From: JADGRF01 sp036382515
Lineage (GTDB): Bacteria > Myxococcota_A > Polyangia > Polyangiales > JAFGIB01
Length of the DNA stretch: 5,271 nt
Reading direction: 5' to 3'
Assembly (NCBI GenBank): GCA_036382515.1
Contig: DASVHQ010000365.1
Location: forward strand, 1 to 5,271
This document shows, piece by piece, positions 1-5,006 of the stretch (positions are counted from its first letter, which is position 1; each line of letters begins with the position of its first letter). The notes under the pieces were generated by a model. It was not told the DNA's origin and did not search any database. It was given only the letters and a program-made list of their open reading frames with translations. The translations under genes were made by a program, and so were the position numbers.

Positions 1-140
1 TTCGCGATGTATTGCTCGCGCTACTGAGGCACCTCAGCACTCAAGCCCTACGCGCGCACCCGAAACGTGACCGCAGAAAAGGCCGGCTACAGCTTGGCAT
101 TCTGCCGGTGACGACCTGATCGTTAGGTACCTACCTATGA
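1..140. other. left flank without a recognisable gene
   Basis: All three forward frames contain stops in this stretch, and none of the short peptides on either strand resembles a family I recognise. Visible structure is limited to a short inverted repeat (CTGAGG, two bases, CCTCAG) near position 24 and a perfect 10-bp palindrome, TAGGTACCTA, at 124-133, just before the repeat at 141. The N-terminal part of the NnrU-like gene that follows is not found here, so this sequence is probably unrelated to it and was joined by rearrangement. Confidence 0.5.
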
Positions 141-173
141 GCCAGGACTAACGCTGGCCTTCCGCGCGGCGGG
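141..173 (+). repeat. dispersed GC-rich palindromic repeat, copy A
   Basis: This 33-bp stretch starts GCCAGGACTAACGCTGGC and continues into a CCGCGCGG core ending GGG. It matches the two tandem copies near 4935 and 4974 in the same orientation, except for one missing base and one C-to-T difference just before the CCGCGCGG core. The first half can fold as a GCCAG/CTGGC stem with an 8-base loop, and the second half is nearly self-complementary. It lies directly against the 5' break of the NnrU-like fragment. It looks like a dispersed REP-like intergenic repeat, but could be the end of a small mobile element. Confidence 0.8.
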
Positions 174-458
174 ATCAAGACAGCTGCAAAGCATCCGTTC
201 TTGGTCGCGGTCAAGCTCTGGGCGTGCGCGCATCTCTTGGCGAACGGCACGGGCCGCGACGTATTGCTGTTCGGAGCGTTTCTCGCTTGGGCAGTGGCCG
301 ACCGGATCTCGCTCAAGCGTCGCGCGCAGCGTGCGAACCTGAGCGCACCGGCTTCGCGAGCCAACGATGTCCTCGTGGTCGGCTTGGGCCTCGGCCTCTA
401 CGTGCTGTTCGTCAGCTGGGCACACTTGCGGTTGATCGGCGTGGCACCGCTGGGCTGA
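174..458 (+). pseudogene. NnrU family membrane protein, 5'-truncated remnant
   Basis: The frame reads from a KHPFL segment through AHLLANG and LLFGAFLAWA to a C-terminal GLGLYVLFVSWAHLRLIGVAPLG. Arrangements like HP-x-L, AHLLANGD, LLFG-x-F and a final hydrophobic helix ending near a Gly-Val-x-Pro-Leu are characteristic of the C-terminal half of NnrU-family integral membrane proteins, known from denitrification and nitric-oxide-related loci. Three hydrophobic segments are visible. Full-length family members are about twice as long or more; here the frame is open back only to the repeat at 141, with a stop at 138-140, and the homologous part has no ATG. The only in-frame start, TTG at 201, falls inside the conserved region. 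I therefore call it a remnant. It converges on the caspase gene with 17 bp between their stops. Function here is probably lost; a short expressed membrane peptide cannot be excluded. Confidence 0.65.
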
Positions 459-475
459 GCTTCGCTTTCGTGATG

Positions 476-2044
476 TCAGAAGCGCTTGCCGGCGAGCAGA
501 CTCGCGCGCATGGCGAAGCTGACTTGCGTGCGTGGCGCTTGCGGGCTCGCGTCGGCCAACGACAAGAAGTGAGTCTCGGCCGCGAGGTCGAGCCCGGTGT
601 AGAAGCCGTGGGACAGGTCGATGCCTGCGCCGGCACCCAGCGCGAGAAACGGGGCCAAGCTGTCGCGGTCTGCCGCTCGCCCCGCAGTCTCGAAGCGTTG
701 CGTCAACAGACTCGCTCCGCCGCCCAGGCCCAGCTCGAACGACACGCGGGAAAGATCCCACGCGTGCTGAAGGCGCAGCTCGAGGTCGTAGGCATTGGTG
801 ACGGCATGCAACGGTGCGTTGTCGAACTGACTGGTGCAGGCACTGGCGCGCGCGCGCAGGCCGAAGTGCGTCCAATCGAGGCCGTAACCCACGAAGCCGC
901 CGACGCAGGCGGTTGCAGCGTTCGGCAGTACGGAACGCACGCGCGCGCCAGCTTCCAGGCCCTGCGCAACATGCGCGTCGCTGCCGCCCTTGCGCACCAG
1001 GCGCGCGTATTCGATGCGCGTCATGCGGTCGACATCGACGGCGGTGGTCGTGCCGGCTGCGGCGGCAAGCGCGCCCTCGTACAGCACCTGTGCGCTCCGC
1101 GCACGCACGAAATAGCGGCCTGGGCGCACGCTCAAGCTGTGACTGCCGGCATGCTCACTCAGCTCGGCGACCACCTGTCCGTCGGCATGCTCGCGCATCA
1201 GCAGAAAGCTCATGCCCTGCGGAAACACCAAGCTGGCGCGCTGCTGCGCGTAGCTTTGGGGTCGCGTCAGCACCAGCTCGCCTTGGCCGCGAAAGTCGTA
1301 GCGGAAGCTCGGGTGCTGGGTGCCCGCGAAGGTCCGGCTGGTGGCGCGCAAGGTCGCGTCGTACGCGTAGCGATAGGCTTCATCCAACACTACGTTGCCG
1401 TCCCCGTCTTGGTCCGCGGCGCCCAGCAAGCCCGACACCAGCGCGTGGGTGAAGAACGAGCCACCCAGCTCATCGGACTCTTGGGCGTCTTCGTTGGCAG
1501 AGCTCGCGGTGAGAAACGCCAGGCCATCGCCGGCGAGTGAAGCGTCGTCCCCGAGCGCAAAGGGTGCGACGACGCGGCCGCCTTTCAGTCGGGTGAGCGC
1601 ACCCGAGCGGCACGCATCCAGCACGACCAGGCGGAAGCTGGCGGCCGAGCCGCGCACCAGCTGGGTGAGCTCCCGGATCGCCAGCTTCGTGCCCCCGAGG
1701 TGCAGGCTCTCGGCGTCCGCGTGTCCGGAGTAGTACACGAGCAGCACGACCTGCGTGTCCGGCAGAGACATCGCCTCGCGAATCCGCTCGTTGACGGCGA
1801 TGAGCGTGCTGCGCACGGTGTCTGCATGTTCGTTACGCAGCAGCACCATGTTGACCGGCGCGAAGTCGCCCAGATCGCGCAAGACGTCGTACATGCGCGA
1901 GGCGTCCGATTCGGCGTAACGCAGCTGTGCTTCGTCGCTCGCGCCCTGGTCATTCGCGACCAACACGGCGAAGCGCTCGACGTGGGCCTGCGCCACGGAC
2001 GGCCAAGTCAGGCTCAGCAGCAGCATCCAGCTCGCGGCTCTCAC
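476..2044 (-). CDS. exported caspase-family (C14) peptidase with predicted C-terminal outer-membrane beta-barrel
   Basis: The product is 522 aa. Residues 1-20 are a Sec signal peptide ending SVAQA-H. Residues 23-258 form a caspase/metacaspase-like domain with the catalytic pair in its family motifs: His108 in YYSGHAD and Cys145 in LDACRSGA. Asp143, two residues before the Cys, corresponds to the metacaspase S1 Asp, which suggests cleavage after Arg or Lys rather than Asp. Residues 211-222 (DQDGDGNVVLDE) fit an EF-hand calcium loop. Residues 270-345 look like a small beta-sandwich (PEGA-like in style, not assigned). Residues 375-522 alternate polar and hydrophobic residues in about seven or eight strands and end in Phe, as outer-membrane barrels do. 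The GTG start overlaps the anti-sigma stop by 4 bp (GTGA) and a weak AAGG lies upstream. It is the last gene of the operon. Inference: the protease domain is periplasmic and barrel-anchored. Substrate unknown. Confidence 0.88.
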   Translation of the reverse strand: MRAASWMLLLSLTWPSVAQAHVERFAVLVANDQGASDEAQLRYAESDASRMYDVLRDLGDFAPVNMVLLRNEHADTVRSTLIAVNERIREAMSLPDTQVVLLVYYSGHADAESLHLGGTKLAIRELTQLVRGSAASFRLVVLDACRSGALTRLKGGRVVAPFALGDDASLAGDGLAFLTASSANEDAQESDELGGSFFTHALVSGLLGAADQDGDGNVVLDEAYRYAYDATLRATSRTFAGTQHPSFRYDFRGQGELVLTRPQSYAQQRASLVFPQGMSFLLMREHADGQVVAELSEHAGSHSLSVRPGRYFVRARSAQVLYEGALAAAAGTTTAVDVDRMTRIEYARLVRKGGSDAHVAQGLEAGARVRSVLPNAATACVGGFVGYGLDWTHFGLRARASACTSQFDNAPLHAVTNAYDLELRLQHAWDLSRVSFELGLGGGASLLTQRFETAGRAADRDSLAPFLALGAGAGIDLSHGFYTGLDLAAETHFLSLADASPQAPRTQVSFAMRASLLAGKRF

Positions 2045-2802
2045 GGTGCGAGCGCCTTTCGCAGCACGATCACGTCCACGTGACAGTCAGGTAGAACGGG
2101 CAGACTTCCAGTGGTGCCGAGTGCCGCCGTCAGCGGCGCAGTCTCGAACGCCCTGGGGCAGAACACACCGAAGATGCGTTCGCCGCCGAGCGTGGCGTCG
2201 AGCTGCACGCTGAAATTCAGCGCACGGTCTTGCGCCGCGTTCACGTGCGCGGCTTCGGCAGACGCCGTCGGGTAGTACAGGCTCGCTGCGCGCTCGTCAC
2301 GGCCGAGGATCGCGAGATACGCGCCTTGCCCGCTCGAATAGGCGAAGCGTAGCAAGTCGCCCGGCTGCAGCGTGTCGCCAGAGGCGCCGCGAGTGACCCG
2401 CTGTGCGCGTTTGACGAAGAAACCGAGCTGCGGACCACCCTTGTTGCGAGTCGTGAGCAGCTCGGGCTGCGGTCGCAACATCATCAGGGCGACGGCGCAC
2501 GCAGCCAGGAGCGCTGTTGCGCCGAGGCTCCAGCCCATGGTTCGTGCGGTGCTGGCTTTCGGTCGCGCATGGCTCGACCCGCGCTGCTGCGCTCGCAGCC
2601 GCGCGTGAGCTTCGAAGCTCGGTGCTTGCGACAGGAAGCTGGCGCGCTCGGCTTCGAGCTCGGCGTTGCGGGCCAGGCAGCGTGGACAGCGCGCGAGGTG
2701 TGCCTCGAGCTGCGCGCGGATCTCGGCTTCGAGCTCGCCTGCCGCCCATTCGTCGAATGCGAGTCCCGAAATGCAGGCGTCGGGAAGCATCAGCTCTTGC
2801 AT
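2041..2802 (-). CDS. transmembrane anti-sigma factor with N-terminal zinc motif and periplasmic domain
   Basis: This 253-aa protein should bind and restrain the sigma factor encoded immediately upstream. The N-terminal cytoplasmic part carries the zinc-binding anti-sigma motif H35-x3-C39-x2-C42 (EAHLARCPRC). A single transmembrane helix lies at about 91-109 (WSLGATALLAACAVALMML). It is followed by a basic juxtamembrane stretch (residues 110-140) and a C-terminal domain of about 115 aa with a pattern (LQPGDLLRFAYSS, AYLAILGRDE, LYYP) reminiscent of DUF4384; that assignment is tentative. I chose the ATG at 2802 because AGGAG lies 8 nt before it; an in-frame ATG 33 bp further upstream is possible but lacks a clear site. 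The start overlaps the sigma gene by 13 bp and the stop overlaps the caspase gene by 4 bp, so translation is probably coupled on both sides. The C-terminal domain should be periplasmic and is the likely signal-sensing part. Confidence 0.88.
   Translation of the reverse strand: MQELMLPDACISGLAFDEWAAGELEAEIRAQLEAHLARCPRCLARNAELEAERASFLSQAPSFEAHARLRAQQRGSSHARPKASTARTMGWSLGATALLAACAVALMMLRPQPELLTTRNKGGPQLGFFVKRAQRVTRGASGDTLQPGDLLRFAYSSGQGAYLAILGRDERAASLYYPTASAEAAHVNAAQDRALNFSVQLDATLGGERIFGVFCPRAFETAPLTAALGTTGSLPVLPDCHVDVIVLRKALAP
2677..2700 (-). other. zinc-binding anti-sigma (ZAS) motif
   Basis: These codons encode H35-L-A-R-C39-P-R-C42 of the anti-sigma factor. In characterised ZAS-family anti-sigma factors this HxxxCxxC motif coordinates zinc with another upstream residue and forms the fold that clamps the ECF sigma factor. 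Its intact state argues that the gene is functional. Confidence 0.8.
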
Positions 2803-3299
2803 GTCGTTTGCTCCTGCGTGTGCGTGTCTACCCATTGCGTCAGGCGCTGCAACAAGTCGCCCACGTGGCGGCGCGAACAGCCGACAATGCGACTGATGTC
2901 TTCGTGCGTGAGTTCATCGAAGTAGTAGTACACGGCCACCTGTGCGAGCGGCCCGGGCATGCGCTCGAGCGCAGAGCGTAGTGCCAGCATGCGTTCGGGG
3001 CGTGGCGAGCGGTGATCGAGGGCGGGCAGGGCCGCCGCGCTCTCGCGCAACAGACGCAGACGATTGTTCCGGTTGCGCAGCTGGTTGAGGCAAGCGTGGG
3101 TCACTGCGCTGTACAGGAAGGTGCTCATGCTGCTGCGGCCTGCGTACTGCTCGGGATGCTCGAAGAACGCGAGGAACAGATCGTGCACGACTTCGTGCGC
3201 GTCGGCCTCGTTGCCCAACAGACGCCGTGCACGGCGGAACGCGTTGGGTGCGTGCCGCCGATACACGTCGTCGAAGTCACTGCGCGAGCCGCTGTTCAT
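2790..3299 (-). CDS. ECF-type RNA polymerase sigma factor
   Basis: The 169-aa product is the minimal two-domain size of ECF (group 4) sigma factors. Residues about 9-80 form region 2, with FDDVYRRHAPNAFRRARRLLGNEADAHEVVHDLFL and a following TFLYSAVTHACLNQLRNRNNR that matches region 2.3-2.4. Residues about 104-156 form region 4, including LERMPGPLAQVAVYYYFDELTHEDISRIVG and the CSRRHVGDLLQRL recognition helix. There is no C-terminal extension. The ATG at 3299 lies 2 bp after the lipoprotein stop and has no good Shine-Dalgarno sequence, so its translation probably depends on ribosomes finishing the lipoprotein gene. It overlaps the anti-sigma gene by 13 bp. It should direct transcription of its own operon and other targets when released; those targets are not visible here. 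The specific ECF group cannot be settled from the sequence alone. Confidence 0.93.
   Translation of the reverse strand: MNSGSRSDFDDVYRRHAPNAFRRARRLLGNEADAHEVVHDLFLAFFEHPEQYAGRSSMSTFLYSAVTHACLNQLRNRNNRLRLLRESAAALPALDHRSPRPERMLALRSALERMPGPLAQVAVYYYFDELTHEDISRIVGCSRRHVGDLLQRLTQWVDTHTQEQTTCKS
2803..2818 (-). promoter_or_regulatory. ribosome binding site deciding the anti-sigma start
   Basis: Read on the minus strand, AGGAG followed by the 8-nt spacer CAAACGAC precedes the ATG at 2802. The site lies inside the 3' end of the sigma coding region, so the anti-sigma factor can be initiated independently of, or coupled to, sigma translation. This supports the shorter start over the ATG at 2835. Confidence 0.7.
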
Positions 3300-3301
3300 G
3301 C

Positions 3302-4480
3302 TCAGCCAAGATTATTCGGCTGGACGTCGCGGCCGAGCAGCACCGAGATGTGCGCGTTGGCCGGGTGGTCGATGGGCATGATCTTCGCAGTGGTCACTGG
3401 GCAGCTCAGGTCGAGGTTGGCCTGGTCGAAGAGCCCCTGATAGGCAGCACTGACCTGGGCCTCGCTCGCACACGAGGGCGCACCGGCCGCTCCGCAAACG
3501 TTGCCTGATAGCTGGCTCTCCGTGTAGGCGGTGCCGTGAGTCTGGTTGTAGCGCTTGGTCGCGAGCGCAACGGCGCGCGTGTAACACTCGACGGAAGCCA
3601 TGGTTTCCGCCGCCGTCCGTGGCCGGGTGGAAAATAGATGGTAGCCCGGCGACAGGCCTGCGTCCGCGCCCATGCGATGGGCCAAGAGGGAGTGGGCCGC
3701 GAGTGGCCCAGCGAGGTAGAGGACCACGTAGTTCTGTGACACGCCGGCGAAGTGAGACCACAGATCGACATCCACCGAGGGATCTCCCGTGTGCGTCACG
3801 GTGCATTGTGCCGGTGGGCTGTCGGGGCGTGGACAGAGGGCTGTCTCGGAGTAGCAGCGACCGTCGGACAGGCACTCGGTGCGCGAGTTGCGGCATCCGC
3901 CCGCGGGGCAACTCGCGACAGAGCTCGAGCCCGAGCTACACAAGATGGGATTGTCGGTGGTCGGAGAGATCCCGCCGTCGCCGCCGACACTGGCATCGAG
4001 TGCCACGCCGGCATCCGGCTCGCCTGCGTCGGTGAGCGTGCAGGTCGCCCCGCTGCTGGAGCTCAGCTCACTCGAGCTGCCGGAGCTGGTGATGAGCGGG
4101 AAGGTCGCCGGATGATCTTGGGTGACTGCCGTGATGTAGCCGAGCGCTATCTTCGGCGTGCTGGCATCCCCGCCACCCAGGAATAGCGCCTCCGGTGGCG
4201 GAGGGTCGTACACGTCGAGCGTGAACTCGGCGGGGAACTGCCCGTGAACGTCCACGTCGGTGATGAGCATCCCTTTGGGCGACAGAAACGCCAGCGCCGG
4301 TCGCAATGGGCTCTTGGTTTGGTTCTGCGCGACGCTGACGCTGCCCACCACGCTGAGCAGCGGCTCTCCACGGTACGATGAGGTCGCCTGGGGGTCGCAA
4401 GCGGCGAGCGCCGCGACGCAGGGCAGGGCCTGCAGGAAGGTCCGACGCAGCGAGCCTTTGAGGGAGGAAGTAGAGTTCAC
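3302..4480 (-). CDS. Tat-type secreted lipoprotein, Cys- and Ser-rich, function unknown
   Basis: I do not recognise the family. The GTG start at 4480 is chosen because AAAGGAG lies 6 nt upstream; an ATG at 4549 would extend the protein by 23 residues but would bury the signal peptide. From the GTG the product is 392 aa. It begins with a signal peptide containing a twin-arginine motif (LRRTFLQ, Arg12-Arg13) and a lipobox LAA-C28. Residues about 32-127 look like a beta-rich domain. Residues 132-170 are a Ser/Gly-rich stretch followed by a TDAGEPDAG-type linker. Eight cysteines lie between 147 and 226, suggesting disulfides or a small Cys-rich module, and four more lie between 299 and 360. The C-terminal 150 residues appear globular. 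It is the first gene of the operon, 2 bp before the sigma factor, so it may be a surface sensor, a protease substrate or a target of the pathway. Confidence 0.8.
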   Translation of the reverse strand: MNSTSSLKGSLRRTFLQALPCVAALAACDPQATSSYRGEPLLSVVGSVSVAQNQTKSPLRPALAFLSPKGMLITDVDVHGQFPAEFTLDVYDPPPPEALFLGGGDASTPKIALGYITAVTQDHPATFPLITSSGSSSELSSSSGATCTLTDAGEPDAGVALDASVGGDGGISPTTDNPILCSSGSSSVASCPAGGCRNSRTECLSDGRCYSETALCPRPDSPPAQCTVTHTGDPSVDVDLWSHFAGVSQNYVVLYLAGPLAAHSLLAHRMGADAGLSPGYHLFSTRPRTAAETMASVECYTRAVALATKRYNQTHGTAYTESQLSGNVCGAAGAPSCASEAQVSAAYQGLFDQANLDLSCPVTTAKIMPIDHPANAHISVLLGRDVQPNNLG

Positions 4481-4495
4481 AGGTAGCTCCTTTCG
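4481..4495 (-). promoter_or_regulatory. ribosome binding site of the lipoprotein gene
   Basis: On the minus strand AAAGGAG is followed by CTACCT and then the GTG at 4480. It is the strongest Shine-Dalgarno sequence in the window and decides the start in favour of the GTG at 4480 over the ATG at 4549. Confidence 0.75.
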
Positions 4496-4572
4496 AGAAT
4501 CTACCCGGTTTGGACCCTGAGACGCGCGCTTTGGGCAAACCAAGTGCACCTGCGCGGTCTCGTGCTTTCTGA
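4496..4572 (-). promoter_or_regulatory. intergenic region expected to carry the operon promoter
   Basis: This is the only non-coding gap upstream of the four-gene operon, so its main promoter should lie here. On the minus strand TTGGTT and TTGCCC occur but have no convincing -10 partner at a 16-18 bp distance, and there is no clear GGAAC-type ECF -35 element. The gap is bounded by the glycoside-hydrolase fragment, so the promoter must be compact, must lie within that fragment, or was partly lost when the locus was rearranged. The call rests on position, not on recognised boxes. Confidence 0.35.
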
Positions 4573-4824
4573 TACACGGCGCTATGCCGTCAGTACACGT
4601 GCGACGCCGGCATCAAGGCGTTGGCCGACACGATGCTCATGCTCGCTCAACGCTATCCGTCGGTCGAGCACTGGCAAATCGGCAACGAGCCGAAGATCTC
4701 GGCCTACGCGCTCAGCAGCTTCGCGGGCGTCTACGCGAAGGTCATGCAAGCGGTCGTGGATGCCTTCGCCGCCAAGAAACTCGCGCACAAGCTGGCACTC
4801 GCCGGCATGGCGTACTACCACTGA
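4573..4824 (+). pseudogene. glycoside hydrolase fragment (clan GH-A-like), truncated at both ends
   Basis: From the stop at 4570-4572 this frame reads CDAGIKALADTMLMLAQRYPSVEHWQIGNEP and then about 43 more residues to a stop at 4822. An Ile-Gly-Asn-Glu-Pro at the end of a beta strand, preceded by a helix and a W-Q, is the acid/base strand of clan GH-A TIM-barrel hydrolases, with Glu at 4687-4689 as the expected proton donor. Such enzymes usually have 300 aa or more; here only about 80 codons remain, with no signal peptide, no first barrel strands and no nucleophile strand. The only start candidate is an internal TTG at 4621. It is divergent from the lipoprotein gene. I read it as debris from a carbohydrate-active enzyme gene. 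The specific GH family is not assigned, and the downstream frames do not continue the homology visibly. Confidence 0.5.
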
Positions 4825-4828
4825 GCGT

Positions 4829-4912
4829 CCTCGGGGAGGCTCCGCTTGCGGCCGAAGGGCCCAATGCCGCACGGACCGGAAGAAAACGCCCGAAACATCG
4901 TTCTCCCCGAGG
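4829..4912. repeat. spaced inverted repeat pair
   Basis: CCTCGGGGAG at 4829-4838 is the exact reverse complement of CTCCCCGAGG at 4903-4912, with 64 bp between the arms. It begins just after the stop of the hydrolase fragment. It could form a stem acting as a terminator-like structure or be the trace of a small element, but there is no T-tract and a 10-bp GC-rich pair can arise by chance in DNA of this composition. Confidence 0.4.
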
Positions 4913-4928
4913 CGCAACTCTCGTAGAG

Positions 4929-4967
4929 GCGATAGCCAGGACTAACGCTGGCCCCTCCGCGCGGCGG
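4929..4967 (+). repeat. 39-bp tandem repeat unit, copy B
   Basis: The unit starts GCGATAGCCAGGACTAACGC and is identical over 39 bp to the adjacent unit at 4968-5006. Its core from 4935 matches copy A at 141-173 in the same orientation. It contains a GCCAG/CTGGC stem-loop followed by a CCC-x-CCGCGCGG-x-GGG near-palindrome. It may be a REP-like structural element. Confidence 0.9.
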
Positions 4968-5006
4968 GCGATAGCCAGGACTAACGCTGGCCCCTCCGCG
5001 CGGCGG
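4968..5006 (+). repeat. 39-bp tandem repeat unit, copy C
   Basis: This is a perfect second copy of the 4929-4967 unit with no spacer, which suggests recent duplication. It ends about 85 bp before the recognisable transposase sequence. Two units without unrelated spacers rule out a CRISPR array. Confidence 0.9.

Noticed and set aside
121..160. Possible integron attC site from GTTAGGT near 122 and CTAAC near 147
   Set aside because: The order and spacing do not fit paired core sites, the second box does not match the RYYYAAC consensus, and no integrase or cassette structure is present.
459..475. Bidirectional terminator between the NnrU remnant and the caspase gene
   Set aside because: The 17-bp gap and its surroundings contain no stable hairpin followed by a T-tract on either strand.
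224..1540. A 438-codon open frame on the plus strand opposite the caspase gene
   Set aside because: It is a shadow of GC-rich codon use in the true minus-strand gene. Its translation is low-complexity Ala/Arg/Gly/Val sequence with no domain, while the opposite strand encodes clear catalytic motifs.
2517..2981. Plus-strand open frames across the sigma and anti-sigma genes
   Set aside because: They are Arg- and Ala-rich with no recognisable motif, and they lie opposite two well-supported genes.
476..3299. Link to a type III CRISPR protease-sigma (CalpL/CalpT/CalpS) defence system
   Set aside because: The protease has a signal peptide and no SAVED or nucleotide-sensing domain, and there are no CRISPR genes in the window; only the general idea of a protease acting on an anti-sigma factor is shared.
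4068..4577. A minus-strand frame of 169 codons overlapping the start of the lipoprotein gene
   Set aside because: It is in another frame of the same strand and lacks a signal peptide or domain; the lipoprotein frame has a ribosome binding site, signal peptide and lipobox.
4929..5006. Possible CRISPR array
   Set aside because: There are only two units, they are directly abutting with no spacers, and no cas genes are visible.
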